Below, in pieces: positions 16,163 through 24,911 of a stretch of DNA of 42,529 nucleotides. A program made the position numbers and the translations under genes. The notes beneath the pieces are model-generated. The model was given only the letters and a program-made list of their open reading frames with translations. It searched no databases and was not told the DNA's origin. Source of the DNA: Arthrobacter sp. Leaf234 (lineage in GTDB: Bacteria; Actinomycetota; Actinomycetes; Actinomycetales; Micrococcaceae); assembly GCF_001422665.1 (NCBI RefSeq), contig NZ_LMLU01000002.1, forward strand, positions 883 through 43,411. Direction: 5' to 3'. Numbering within the stretch: the stretch's first letter is position 1; every line of letters begins with the position of its first letter.

Positions 16163-16625
16163 TCAGGCGTGGCGTGTGGCGGGGTGCAGAACGATCTCGG
16201 TGGGGCAGACGTTGCTGGGTGAGTCGATGATGAACCGGACCGCGGTGGCTACGTCCTCGGGACGAAGCAGCAGCGACCACTGCAGCGGTGAACGTGCTTG
16301 CCAGGACGTCATCCATTTCTGTCTCGTCAACGGTGTCGAATCGTCCCCATTGGAAGGTGTCGGCCGCCCACACCACCGCTTTCAGCGATTCGGGTCCATC
16401 AACTATTGCGCTGGCCGCTGCACGGACCGCTTGGCTGTTGCGTACATCGAGCAGGGTTTCCGTTACTGAGTTGGCACCGGCTTTCCGGCACGCATCGGCT
16501 GTTGCCGTGATGCGGTCAGGATCGCGTCCCCACAGGTGAACCTTGAGGATAAGAGCTGCGAGGGACACGGCGATGGCCCGGCCGATATCGCTCGAAGCCC
16601 CCGTGATGACCGCTGAACCCTCCAT
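16163..16625 (-). pseudogene. Short-chain dehydrogenase/reductase with internal deletion
   Basis: The N-terminus is a typical SDR nucleotide-binding fold: SAVITGASSDIGRAIAVSLA, LWGRDPDR, TLLDVRNSQAV, VVWAADTFQW. After about residue 115 the frame becomes nonsense (AAASSRGRSHRG). In another frame the normal SDR C-terminus resumes: PEDVATAVRFIIDSPS, then PTEIVLHPATRHA and a stop at 16163. Junction is near 16265. The missing middle contains the catalytic YxxxK segment, so the gene is dead. The deletion and frame change show decay rather than a sequencing slip. Confidence 0.8.
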
Positions 16626-16813
16626 GCAGCAACGCTATCCCAGTAAGCGGCACTGGCTAGGGGGCCGGGCCCATAGCTGACGTGAGGAACCCACCATCAT
16701 TGTCACCAACCGGTGGATTTGGCGGAGGGGTGAGCTAACCACAGTTCACCTGAAATCTTCGACAGGTATCGAACCGTAAAGGGAAGGCCCGGCACGGGCG
16801 ATGGTTGATCTCG

Positions 16814-17512
16814 TCAGAGGGAGCGCAGGAATTGGCGCGCTTGTTCCTTGCCGTCGATCTGCCGGGGGATTTGGCGGCCGTAGGAGGCAACGATGTCCTG
16901 TGCGATGAGGTTGACCTTGCGGTTCGTGTCCTGGCTGTGTTGGGAGATGACATTGAAGGCTTCGTCAGTGCTGATGCCGGTCATGCCGGCAAGGACCCCT
17001 TTGGCCTGGTCGATCGTGGTGCGCTTCAGGGTGGCAGCAGCGACAGCTTCGTTGGCGAGCCGGTGGGAATCAGTGTGGATGGAGCGGGTGAGGTCGATCA
17101 GCAGGCCCCATACCCCGATGTGCTCATCACCGTCGAAGAGCGGTCCGCCGACCACCAGCGTTTGGTAGTCCTTGCCGTTCCTGTCCTGAAGTGTCAGGTA
17201 CATCGACAGGGGCCCGTTGTCTTCTGTCACTTCGGCCCAGAACGCGGCGCTGCTTTTTCGCATGGTTGGGTGGACGTGGGACTGGCCGAGCTCGAAGGTC
17301 GGCTCGATCTCGCCCGGCTCATAACCGTGCATGGTGAACATCTCGTCGGACCAGTGGAAGGTGTCCGTCGCGAAGTAGTACTGGAAGGTCCCGGTCGGAC
17401 AGTTCTTGAACAGGTGCAAGGGCGCGGCAGAGCCAGGGTCGGCCTGGGAAGCCTTATCGGATGACTGCACGAGGAGATGGCTCTCTACGGGTCGTCGCAG
17501 AGCTAGCTGCAT
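16814..17512 (-). CDS. PAS-ANTAR regulator
   Basis: A 232-residue protein. A PAS domain (about residues 40-140) includes GTFQYYFATDTFHWSDEMF, MHGYEPGEIEPTFEL, HPTMRKS and GGPLFDGDEHIGVWGLLIDLT, the last being the typical closing strand. An ANTAR domain follows (RTTIDQAKGVLAGMTGISTDEAF, ISQHSQDTNRKVNLIAQDIV). It should sense a small molecule or redox state and act on leader RNA. The ATG at 17512 is given; the frame is open further upstream but the extra residues look non-coding. It is the third ANTAR protein in the window and lies next to a stand-alone W-x-x-Y domain gene on the same strand. Confidence 0.88.
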   Translation of the reverse strand: MQLALRRPVESHLLVQSSDKASQADPGSAAPLHLFKNCPTGTFQYYFATDTFHWSDEMFTMHGYEPGEIEPTFELGQSHVHPTMRKSSAAFWAEVTEDNGPLSMYLTLQDRNGKDYQTLVVGGPLFDGDEHIGVWGLLIDLTRSIHTDSHRLANEAVAAATLKRTTIDQAKGVLAGMTGISTDEAFNVISQHSQDTNRKVNLIAQDIVASYGRQIPRQIDGKEQARQFLRSL

Positions 17513-17683
17513 AACTCTGTTCGCCCTGAAGGATAGCAACCCGGGCCGACACGACCTCAACGGCAGCTGCGATGCCGCTGCCCGGGTCTTTAGCAACTCG
17601 GCCAGCAACAGGTGACAGCGCGCCTCCAACTACCTCCAATGAGTGCCTTTTCATAGAGGGTCTGTTCTGGGAAGCGGCGAGGG

Positions 17684-17938
17684 TCAGAAGGCTTCCGGGG
17701 CGTTGAAGGCGAGGTCGAAGATCGCGGGGTCCAGTTCCCAGATAACTTGCTCGAGTACGGCTCGATCCATGGGTGGCAGGGTAGCTATGGCGTAGATGTA
17801 TGCCTCGAGGTCGAACAGCTCGAGGTTGCCGCCCATCGCGAAGTACTCAAGCCACAGCTCGGGCAGACCGATTCCGAGAAGGTGTACGGCGGACGAAAGG
17901 GCGATGTGTTGCTCGGCGGCTGTCATCGGCTTACCCAT
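17684..17938 (-). CDS. Stand-alone W-x-x-Y domain protein (84 residues)
   Basis: A small acidic helical protein with the core LPELWLEYFAMGG, LFDLEAYIYAI, DRAVLEQVIWEL. It is the same domain as the N-terminal 70 residues of the GAF protein at 2759-3535 and as the protein at 19397-19678. GGAGG seven bases before the ATG fixes the start. It lies upstream of the PAS-ANTAR gene on the same strand (171 bp apart). A role as an adaptor or partner of the sensory proteins is a reasonable guess. Confidence 0.75.
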   Translation of the reverse strand: MGKPMTAAEQHIALSSAVHLLGIGLPELWLEYFAMGGNLELFDLEAYIYAIATLPPMDRAVLEQVIWELDPAIFDLAFNAPEAF

Positions 17939-18301
17939 CGCTGTCCCTCCTCACGAGGTCGCTTCATATCCCACGGTAGACCCTCGAAACGCTCGCCCGA
18001 CCGTGTGCGACATTCTGCCTCGGACCGAGAAGCAGGACACCGCACCGGCCGTGCTCACTACCAAGCCGCTTCTTGACAAGATACTAAGCTTACTGACTAG
18101 TCTTGTCGTCGATTGCAGAAGGGTCAACTGGTCAGCGCCGAGGTCCGCGGTCTTGACCAGGGAATGACGCGACCTCCCACTGCCTGCTTGCCACCTTCAG
18201 GGCAGGATGCGGCGGCAGGGTCTACCCATCACAGATGGCGCCGCACCGCAGCCGGGACCCGGGCTGCACAGCAGTAAGGTCCCACCAAGTGCTCCGTGAT
18301 G
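17939..18301. other. Gene-free stretch with inverted repeat
   Basis: 363 bp without a gene. It contains GACAAGA (18075-18081) and TCTTGTC (18101-18107) around an AT-rich 19-nt centre, which could be a regulatory site or hairpin upstream of the 17684-17938 gene. Confidence 0.4.
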
Positions 18302-18997
18302 TCAGTGGTTGGCGGTGTATTGCTGGTACTGGGGGTGGTCGGCGAGGAACGCGTAGGCCATCGGGCAGCGGGGGATGAGGTTCAGGCGTCGCTTGTGGGC
18401 GTCGAGGACGATGTTGCGCATCAGGGTCTGATCGGCGCCTTGGTCCCGGAAGCCGGGCAGTTCGGTACCCATGACGAGGGTGAGGTTCCCGCCGGCCATC
18501 GTGTACTTCACGTACGCCGCGAGATTCCCGTCGGTGAACAGCTCGAACCGGCAGTACAGGGGGTTGTCCCGGAACTTCTCCCGGGACGACTTTGCGACAC
18601 CTGAGCTTTCGGCCGCCGCAGCCCGCAGGTCGAGTTCGTCGACGAGCATCTGGTACCGGTCCACAGCTTGGTATGGCGGGTAGTCGGTGTCGATCACCGT
18701 ATATGCGCGGTTCACCAGAATCCTCAGCCGCCGCGTGGACAGTGACGCCAGCTCAGCTGGAGTCAGTTCCTCAGCGGTCAGGTCGTCATCATGGTCCTGT
18801 TCAGAGGCTACCCACGCTGTCAGCTGGTCCGTATCGACCGCACCGGACCTGCTCGCACGAGCAAGCCGAGCAGGCGTCACAGGTACCTCGGGCGACGGCC
18901 GGCCTGTGAGCTGCGCCGCTCGGCCTGGTCCTCGGCCTGGTTCTCGGGCTGGTGCGGGGGTGGTCTGTGGTGCGGGGTTGTTCAGAAGGTCGGTCAT
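18302..18997 (-). CDS. GNAT-family N-acetyltransferase (YjdJ type) with long N-terminal region
   Basis: A 231-residue protein. The last 95 residues match the short YjdJ-type GNAT fold: RFELFTDGNLAAYVKYTM, LVMGTELPGFRDQGADQTLMRNIVLDAHKRRLNLIPRCPM by its key residues, then HPQYQQY; the QGADQTL segment takes the place of the acetyl-CoA loop (usually Q-G-x-G-x-x-L) and lacks one of its glycines. The first 130 residues are proline/alanine-rich followed by a helical part (AEELTPAELASLSTRRLRILVNRAYTVIDTDYPP). GGAG six bases before the ATG at 18997 fixes the start. Single gene. The substrate is unknown. Confidence 0.7.
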   Translation of the reverse strand: MTDLLNNPAPQTTPAPAREPGRGPGRAAQLTGRPSPEVPVTPARLARASRSGAVDTDQLTAWVASEQDHDDDLTAEELTPAELASLSTRRLRILVNRAYTVIDTDYPPYQAVDRYQMLVDELDLRAAAAESSGVAKSSREKFRDNPLYCRFELFTDGNLAAYVKYTMAGGNLTLVMGTELPGFRDQGADQTLMRNIVLDAHKRRLNLIPRCPMAYAFLADHPQYQQYTANH

Positions 18998-19396
18998 GGC
19001 CGTCTCCGGGTGCTGTGCACATCCGTGGCCTGTGTCTAGACCTATGTGTGCTTCGAACACTAGACCCAATCCCAGGAAACGCCACCAGCAGAAGCTGAAC
19101 ATCCGGTGACCAAGCCCCGCTGATAACACCGGTCACGGGACGGACTGAGGGTTATGGGCGGTGAGGCGAGGCGGCAGGGCACGAACCTTGCACAGCGTCC
19201 CTGCCGCCCCTGCGCATCTTCCTGCCCACTGCTAGACAGATGAAGTCGCACTTCCAAGTAGGCCTTTTCATCCGGGCACACCACCAGTGATGAACAACCC
19301 ATACGGAAAGATACCCAACAGCCCCGTCGCGTGCCACGCGCGCGGGGCGTCACGAGTGCAGCACCTGGATCCGCGGCCGCACCGGTAACTGTGTGC
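18998..19396. other. Gene-free stretch with hairpin
   Basis: 399 bp without a supported gene. A 10-bp inverted repeat (19170-19179 and 19199-19208, 19-nt loop) may terminate transcription from the gene at 19397-19678. Confidence 0.4.
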
Positions 19397-19678
19397 CTAT
19401 CTGTCTTCGAGCCCGGTGTTAGTGCGGGTGACATGCTGAAAGAACCTTGGCAGTTGGTCATCCCATTCCTTCTCCACGAGACTCTTCAGCCCCTCGTCGA
19501 GAAGGTCCCGCTCGAGTTGGGGCAGATCGCCCCTACCGAAGATGTAGTCAGCGACAGCTTTCTCGGATGCGTTGCCGGCGACCGCGATGTACTCGACCCA
19601 CACCTCCCACGGCTGAAAGCCATCACTGTGCACCAGTTCCACCACGTCCCGCTGCTGGGCATCCCATTCGACGCTCAC
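19397..19678 (-). CDS. Stand-alone W-x-x-Y domain protein (93 residues)
   Basis: A third member of the small domain family: FQPWEVWVEYIAVAGNASEKAVADYIFGRGDL, then ERDLLDEGLKSLVEK by pattern. Start is GTG at 19678, supported by AAGGA seven bases upstream. The glycine pair of the other members is AG here. The C-terminal tail (DDQLPRFFQHVTRTNTGLEDR) is unique. Not adjacent to a sensor gene, but within 2 kb of the PAS-ANTAR and the other small member. Confidence 0.7.
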   Translation of the reverse strand: MSVEWDAQQRDVVELVHSDGFQPWEVWVEYIAVAGNASEKAVADYIFGRGDLPQLERDLLDEGLKSLVEKEWDDQLPRFFQHVTRTNTGLEDR

Positions 19679-19994
19679 CGATCGTTCCTTTCCTGAGGCT
19701 GCTACCCCTCCATCAAGGTCATCAGACCGGTCACTGGCCCGCCACCAGGAAAAACCGCTTGCACCCGGTCGTCCTAGTGCCCCCAATGAACACAACTGCT
19801 GGTCGAGCCGAAACGCCGATCGCCACCCCTCCATAAGTTAGTGCGTACCCAAGGAGAAGTTCTGGGCTCATGGTCCGATATCGCCCGGAATACAGCGACG
19901 CCCCTTTGGGCTCCGGTGGTCATGCTGGTAAAAGACGGCGCTGGCCCCGCTCAGAGGACGGCTTCTCCGTGGGCCTATCACGTAGCGGCTCACC

Positions 19995-20320
19995 CACAGG
20001 TGGACGGCTTTGAGCTCCACCCTTCGGGCTCCACCCGCCTACAGGTGGATGACCAACGCCACGGCGGCAGCTGACCTCACCTCGAGCGTCTCCATTGCCA
20101 CCATCAGCCCTCATCCGGACCAGCTCATGCTGTGGGCGACCACGCTGGGAGGAGGCTGTGCACGCCCACCGCTTGCTCGAGGTGAGCTATTCCATGTCGG
20201 TGAGGTGGTGGGTGTGCGCAGGCGGGCCCTTGGGTTCCTGCTGTCCATGTGTGTGCGGGACAAGCAGCGAAGCGTGGAGAGCTTGTGCCGTGCATAGGTG
20301 GTCAGGAGGCGCACGAACCC
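19995..20320 (+). repeat. Long direct repeat, copy A (uninterrupted)
   Basis: About 325 bp, non-coding. It matches 31347-31570 and continues in 36040-36155, the same repeat split by an IS21 element. Shared stretches include GGCTTTGAGCTCCACCC, GGAGGCTGTGCACGCCCACC (GAGGCTGTGCACGCCCACC in copy B), CTCGAGGTGAGCTATTCC and GTGTGCGGGACAAGCAGCG. The start has stable hairpins (GAGCTCCACCC...GGGCTCCACC and CCACC...GGTGG). Both copies have the same orientation. Confidence 0.85.
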
Positions 20321-20410
20321 TCGACACGCACCGAACGGCTCCGACGGACTCTGCACCACTCATCTGCGACATCTTGACGAGCTGCTGGTTCTGCCGCTCC
20401 CTAATCTGAT

Positions 20411-20556
20411 TCTCAAAGCACTAATGCGAGCACTTTTGAGACGAAACACAGCGAGACAGGTTTTCGAGACAAGGGCAAGCCTGTGGTTACGGGGGAGTGG
20501 TTGCGCGACGCTCGGCTCGATCAAGTGTCTCGCAAAGCTTTAGGTTTGCGAGACAC
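20411..20556. other. Putative serine-recombinase target (res-like) site A
   Basis: Three sets of GAGAC-type dyads: TCTCAAA (20411-20417) with TTTGAGA (20435-20441); GCGAGACA and TTTTCGAGAC around 20451-20470; and a 12-bp arm pair GTGTCTCGCAAA (20525-20536) with TTTGCGAGACAC (20545-20556). The last dyad is echoed at 36247-36275. The spacing in several dimer sites resembles a resolvase res region. The 20525-20556 dyad is also well placed to terminate the PBP gene. Confidence 0.45.
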
Positions 20557-20589
20557 CCGAGAACGTTCTGGCGGTGGTAGGTGCAGTTG

Positions 20590-22788
20590 CTATGGTCGGT
20601 CGTTCGGATTGCTATTCGGGACCTTGTCTATGGGTCGGTTGGTGCCGTCTCGGATGGTATTTGTGGGGTTGACGAACGGTTCGGCGGGGTGGATGCCGGG
20701 AATTTGGCGCATGAAGTGTGCCCAGGAAGGGGCTGCAATGAGGGAGCCGTCGACTTCCGGGTAGGTTTGGCCGCCGATTTTCAATCCACTGAGGGAGCCG
20801 TTGCCCTCTTTCCAGTTCCCGATCCAACTGGCGGTGGCTATTCCGGAGTTGTAGCCGATGAACCAAGTCTGTGATCGCCGGTCATTGGTTCCAGTCTTGC
20901 CGGCCATCGGGATGTTTCCGTAGTCGAGTAGCCGGCCGGATCCTGTTTTCATGACTTCCTGGGTTGCGTAGTTGACCCCGCGAGCAATCCCCTTTGGGAT
21001 GACTTGGTCGCAGTCGGTGGTAGGAACCGGGTAGTTGGTGCCGTCGGCTGCTGTGACCTTCAGGAGGGCACGCGGTTGACACACTTTGCCTTCGGCGGCG
21101 AAACCGGCGTAGGCGGTGGCCATGGATAGCGGTGCGACGTCCTGGACACCTCCGATGAGGCCGGGCGCGAGGACATCCAGCCTTTCGAGATAACCGCTGG
21201 AGCTCTTGCCATCATGGACGCCCATTTCGTAGGCGAGGTCGAAAATCCTGCACATATCGAGTTGCCGGGCTGTTTCCATGGTGATGGTGTTGTAGGACTG
21301 GGCGAGTCCGCGGAGAACTGTGTAGGTGCCGTAGTTGGTGTCTCCGTAGTTCTGCGGCGTGTACCCTTCCCCCTGAGGTGTCCGTACGGTGTAGGAACCT
21401 CCGGGGAGGCAGCTCGCGGGCCATTCATCACCCTCCGGGTAGGTGCGTTTTCGACCGTCGATAGGGGTGTTCAGGGAACCGCCGGCCTCGATCCACGCGG
21501 CGACGACGAATGGTTTGAACGTTGATCCGGGCTGAAAGCCACCCACGCCACCGAGAGGCTTGGATTGGTCGCCGGCCTGATGCAGGTCAACATTGAAGTT
21601 CAGCACGGAGTTGCCCGGCGCGGCCCCTGGTAGGTAACGGGTGTTCTGGGCCATCGAAAGGATATTGCCGGTGTCGGGTTCAATGCTGACCATGGAGTGG
21701 CCCACGGCCTCGTTCGTGGTGTCAGGGTCAGCGGTGTCATCAACGGCGGTTTGCGCCGCACTCTGCACCCGGGAATCGAGTGTTGTCTTGATGGTCAAAC
21801 CGGAGCGGTAGAGCACCTCTTTGCGATCTTCCCTGGTTTCGCCGTAGGCAGGGTCGTTGAGGATCAGGTGCGAGACATAGTCGCAGAAATAGGGTGCTTG
21901 TGCTGCGCCCGCGCACCCGTTGAGGGTGGGCGTGATGTTCAGGCCGAGTTCGGTGGTCACCGCGGCGTCGTGCTCTTCGTCGGTGATCTTTCCGTGGGTG
22001 AGCATCGCGTCGACGACGAGATTTCTGCGCTGTAGTGCGCGTTCAGGGTGCTCGATGGGGTTGTAGAACGTGGGACCGTTGACCAACCCGGCCAGCAGAG
22101 CGCCCTGCTCGATGGTGAGGTCTTTGGCATCGACGTTGAAGAAGTACCGGGCGGCGGCTTGGACACCAAAAATGGTCCCGGTGAACGGGACGATGTTCAG
22201 ATACCCAGCGAGTATCTCGTCCTTGCTCAGGGTTTTTTCAACCGTGATGGCCAACTTCATTTCGCGGAGCTTGTCACCTACCGTTTTACTGCCGCTGAAC
22301 ACGGCCTGCTTGTCGTCGCGTAGAGCGGAATCGATGAGGACATTCGTCACGAACTGCTGCGTGATAGTCGAAGCCCCGCGGGTCGAATCACTCGTGAGGT
22401 TGCTGGCGATGGCGCCCGCGATGCCCCGGAGGTCAACGCCTCCGTGCTCGTAGAAGCGATAGTCCTCGATGGCAATCAATGCATCCTGCATGTCCTGAGA
22501 TACCTGATCGAGGGTTACCGGCTGTCGGTTCTCCTCGTAGAGGGTCGCAATCAAAGACCCGTCCGATGCCAGGATCGTCGTCGGCTGGGCGAGGGCTTCC
22601 CGTTCCAACTCGGCTGGCAGGTCTTCGAAGAAGTCGATCGAGGCAGAAGCTCCGGTACCCGCGACGGCGGCCACCGGCACCAGTAAGCCCGCGGCGAGCA
22701 CACCCGTCAGGGCGCTGATGCTCAGGAACGCCAGAACGGAACCGATGATGGATCCCGAGCCGAACCAGGGGAAAGGCTGCCTTTCCAT
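20590..22788 (-). CDS. ponA: Class A penicillin-binding protein (transglycosylase/transpeptidase)
   Basis: A 732-residue peptidoglycan synthase. One membrane helix near residues 16-44 anchors it; residues 60-245 form the GT51 transglycosylase with IAIEDYRFYEHGGVD (catalytic Glu108) and RGASTITQQ; residues 360-700 form the transpeptidase with GSTFKPF (Ser422, Lys425), QSYNT (Ser498, Asn500) and AGKTGTND (Lys631). It polymerises lipid II glycan and crosslinks the peptides on the outer face. The length suits the short PonA forms of actinobacteria without a PASTA domain. The C-terminal tail is proline/asparagine-rich. The ATG at 22788 matches the family start although no clear ribosome site precedes it. 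All active-site motifs are intact. Confidence 0.95.
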   Translation of the reverse strand: MERQPFPWFGSGSIIGSVLAFLSISALTGVLAAGLLVPVAAVAGTGASASIDFFEDLPAELEREALAQPTTILASDGSLIATLYEENRQPVTLDQVSQDMQDALIAIEDYRFYEHGGVDLRGIAGAIASNLTSDSTRGASTITQQFVTNVLIDSALRDDKQAVFSGSKTVGDKLREMKLAITVEKTLSKDEILAGYLNIVPFTGTIFGVQAAARYFFNVDAKDLTIEQGALLAGLVNGPTFYNPIEHPERALQRRNLVVDAMLTHGKITDEEHDAAVTTELGLNITPTLNGCAGAAQAPYFCDYVSHLILNDPAYGETREDRKEVLYRSGLTIKTTLDSRVQSAAQTAVDDTADPDTTNEAVGHSMVSIEPDTGNILSMAQNTRYLPGAAPGNSVLNFNVDLHQAGDQSKPLGGVGGFQPGSTFKPFVVAAWIEAGGSLNTPIDGRKRTYPEGDEWPASCLPGGSYTVRTPQGEGYTPQNYGDTNYGTYTVLRGLAQSYNTITMETARQLDMCRIFDLAYEMGVHDGKSSSGYLERLDVLAPGLIGGVQDVAPLSMATAYAGFAAEGKVCQPRALLKVTAADGTNYPVPTTDCDQVIPKGIARGVNYATQEVMKTGSGRLLDYGNIPMAGKTGTNDRRSQTWFIGYNSGIATASWIGNWKEGNGSLSGLKIGGQTYPEVDGSLIAAPSWAHFMRQIPGIHPAEPFVNPTNTIRDGTNRPIDKVPNSNPNDRP

Positions 22789-23330
22789 CAGGTTCGATTT
22801 TCGGAGTGACGGGCGTCGTGTCGCTCGCCCTTGTGCAGGTGTGTTGTATCGCAGATCTCGTTGTCTCCTTCAAAGAACTTGATCGAGAAGACACTGACTG
22901 TCTTCTGATCGCTTACTCGCTTCACATGGGCAGCACGTCAGCGGCCCTGTTAGGTACAACCAGAACGTCTACCCAAACTCGTAAACAGTCCTGTTGCCCG
23001 TCTGTAACCTCCTTGCGTGCGTCGTTGCGCGACTGTCGCTGGGCAGTGTTGTGAACGTCACTAACTGTCTGTTTGCTGGACTCGATCGTTTCGACGCACT
23101 TGTCAGCGGTTTATTGAAGCTGCTGATACGTGGGAGTTGTGTGGGAAGGTTCCGTTAGAGCGCCCGGGTGCACTCCGGGTCTCCGTCAGTGATGCCTATG
23201 TCGTCATCGCTACCGGGCTCCGCCGTCATCCGGCCGGCGGCGTCCGCTCGTCGGATACCTGTTTTGGGGTTTTGGCCGTGGTTATAGGAGTCGTGTTCGA
23301 GAGGGTTTCCCAGCAGCAGTGGGTTGGGAA
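22789..23330. other. Gene-free stretch upstream of the PBP gene
   Basis: 542 bp. It must contain the PBP promoter. No gene, repeat or clear hairpin was seen. Confidence 0.5.
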
Positions 23331-23729
23331 TCACGGCTGTGTTGGTTGCTGTCGGGCTGTTCCGTGAGGACGGTGATCAGGGTGAGTGGATGTTTTTTGC
23401 CATGGCAGTTGTCCGGTGATCTCGAGCTCAAGGGAGAAACTGAGGAAGGTACGGATGACCACGATGAGGGCCAGAACTCCGACGGACTCAAAGGTCGGGG
23501 TAACGGCGACCGTGCGGATGATGTCGGCTGCGACGAGAAGCTCGAGTCCGAGCAGGATTGATCGTCCAAGGCGCTTCCGGTACGTGTGATACGTCCTATC
23601 TGCGTCCTCACGGCGGAGGATTGCTGCGGCGGCGATCAGGGTTGCAACGACTGCGCCTAGGACGATGGCGATGACTCCTGCCGCGTCAACTGTCTTCCCG
23701 ACTGATTCCATGAGGTGTTGGAAGCTCAT
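23331..23729 (-). CDS. DUF1622 family membrane protein
   Basis: A 132-residue inner-membrane protein with three helices. The family pattern is plain: AAGVIAIVLGAVVATLIAAA, YRKRLGRSILLGLELLVAADI, RTVAVTPTFESVGVLALIVV and IRTFLSFSLELEITGQLPWQ. Function of the family is unknown. It starts three bases after the stop of the 96-residue gene upstream, so the two are cotranslated. The last 20 residues are a soluble, His/Pro-rich tail. Confidence 0.85.
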   Translation of the reverse strand: MSFQHLMESVGKTVDAAGVIAIVLGAVVATLIAAAAILRREDADRTYHTYRKRLGRSILLGLELLVAADIIRTVAVTPTFESVGVLALIVVIRTFLSFSLELEITGQLPWQKTSTHPDHRPHGTARQQPTQP

Positions 23730-23732
23730 GCG

Positions 23733-24023
23733 CTACGTGCTATCAGGTCGTGGAGTCAGGGGCTGCTTCCGCAGGATTGCTTCGGCGCCCCATCGGGCCT
23801 CGTTGCTGATGATGTACGGGTAGCCGAGAGAGGCTGAGGTGGCCGCGGCGTCAAGCCATAGACCACTGGGTGGGGTGACACGCATTCCGATAATCGCCTC
23901 AGCCAACTTCCGCCGCACTTCATGAACAGGTTCGCCTCGGGCTGTCTTTGCGACTTCGAAGACGGCCAACTGCAAGTCAACGACCTCCGTACGCTGTTTC
24001 GAATCGAACGGAGTGTGCATCAT
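23733..24023 (-). CDS. Hypothetical protein, 96 residues
   Basis: A soluble protein beginning MMHTPFDSKQRTEVVDLQLAV by its first codons, with two helices (VVDLQLAVFEVAKTARG, VHEVRRKLAEAIIGM) and a last part with PPSGLWLDAAATSASLGYPY. GGGGAGG lies five bases before the ATG at 24023. It forms a unit with the DUF1622 gene. No family named. Confidence 0.7.
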   Translation of the reverse strand: MMHTPFDSKQRTEVVDLQLAVFEVAKTARGEPVHEVRRKLAEAIIGMRVTPPSGLWLDAAATSASLGYPYIISNEARWGAEAILRKQPLTPRPDST

Positions 24024-24417
24024 GTGGACCTCCCCACATCGGATGAGTGAAGCGTAGGACGAGCGTGATCTCCAGGTGCCGGCAACACATCGACCGTCAG
24101 GCCCTGCACCCGCTCGTATACGCGCAGATCCGGTAGCGGTGCCCGTAAGAAACCCGTCCATCCCACGCTAAACCAATCATTTGCTGTACCGCAATTATCC
24201 CTTCTGAGGCTGAGAACCGGTGCGTCGGAACTCGTAGGGACGTAACAGGCGGCGTGGGTGGTCACTTCTGCCGTCTTCGGCCTTCGAGTCTTGAAGCAGC
24301 CTGCGGCCACCAGTGTGTTAGAGCTGGAAAGGGGTGCGGAGACATTGCCATTCAAGATGAGCGCGGGCTCTGGGGAAGCATTTTGGCGGTGTCTGGGCCC
24401 GTTGGATACTGGGAAGC
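24024..24417. other. Divergent spacer upstream of the MarR gene
   Basis: 394 bp with no supported gene. It should hold the promoters of the 96-residue gene and of the MarR gene, and is the likely MarR operator region. No clear palindrome was recognised by eye. Confidence 0.4.
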
Positions 24418-24897
24418 ATGGACGAACATCCGGTCTCAACTTCTCAGATCGACGCGATGATGCGTGCTTCGCGGGTATTGCTCTCGGTCATCGCCAAATC
24501 GTTGGCAGAGGTCGACAACATTGTCACGCCATCCCAGCTACGAGTCCTCGTCATGATCGCCAGTCGCGGACCACAAACACTGACAGCCGTAGCTGAGGAC
24601 CTAGGCGTTCACCCATCGAACGCCACACGCCTGTGTGACCGGCTTGTTGCGGCCAAACTGATGCGCCGCGACAACAACCCGCAGGACCGTCGTTTCCTGC
24701 AACTCCGCCTGACGGAACAGGGCCTGGATCTTGTATCGACGGTGATGGTACGGCGCCGAGCAGCCTTGGCTACGGTCCTTTCCCGGATGACACCCGAAGA
24801 GCGGCACTATCTGGAGCAGGTGATGAGTTCGTTTGCACTAGCCGCCGGCGAAGACCCGGAAGAGGCAATGCCCGCAGCCCTGGGAATCGTGCCCTGA
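24418..24897 (+). CDS. MarR-family transcriptional regulator
   Basis: A 159-residue dimeric winged-helix repressor. Core: VTPSQLRVLVMIASRGPQTLTAVAEDLGVHPSNATRLCDRL (helix-turn-helix) and the wing RRDNNPQDRRFLQLRLTEQG with the conserved D-x-R. The N- and C-terminal helices for dimerisation are present. GGGAAG before the ATG supports the start. The divergent 96-residue/DUF1622 unit may be its target. The ligand is unknown. Confidence 0.92.
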   Translation: MDEHPVSTSQIDAMMRASRVLLSVIAKSLAEVDNIVTPSQLRVLVMIASRGPQTLTAVAEDLGVHPSNATRLCDRLVAAKLMRRDNNPQDRRFLQLRLTEQGLDLVSTVMVRRRAALATVLSRMTPEERHYLEQVMSSFALAAGEDPEEAMPAALGIVP

Positions 24898-24911
24898 TCA
24901 CCTGATTGCTG

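Larger units (their letters stand above)
19679..20589. other. Gene-free stretch holding repeat copy A
   Basis: 911 bp without a convincing gene. The first 300 bp show nothing clear. From about 19995 to 20560 it holds repeat copy A and the recombinase-site-like dyads, described separately. Confidence 0.6.

Noticed and set aside
20010..20409. Open frames on the plus strand within repeat copy A.
   Set aside because: Copy B has insertions, deletions and substitutions relative to A that do not keep any frame, so the repeat is not coding.
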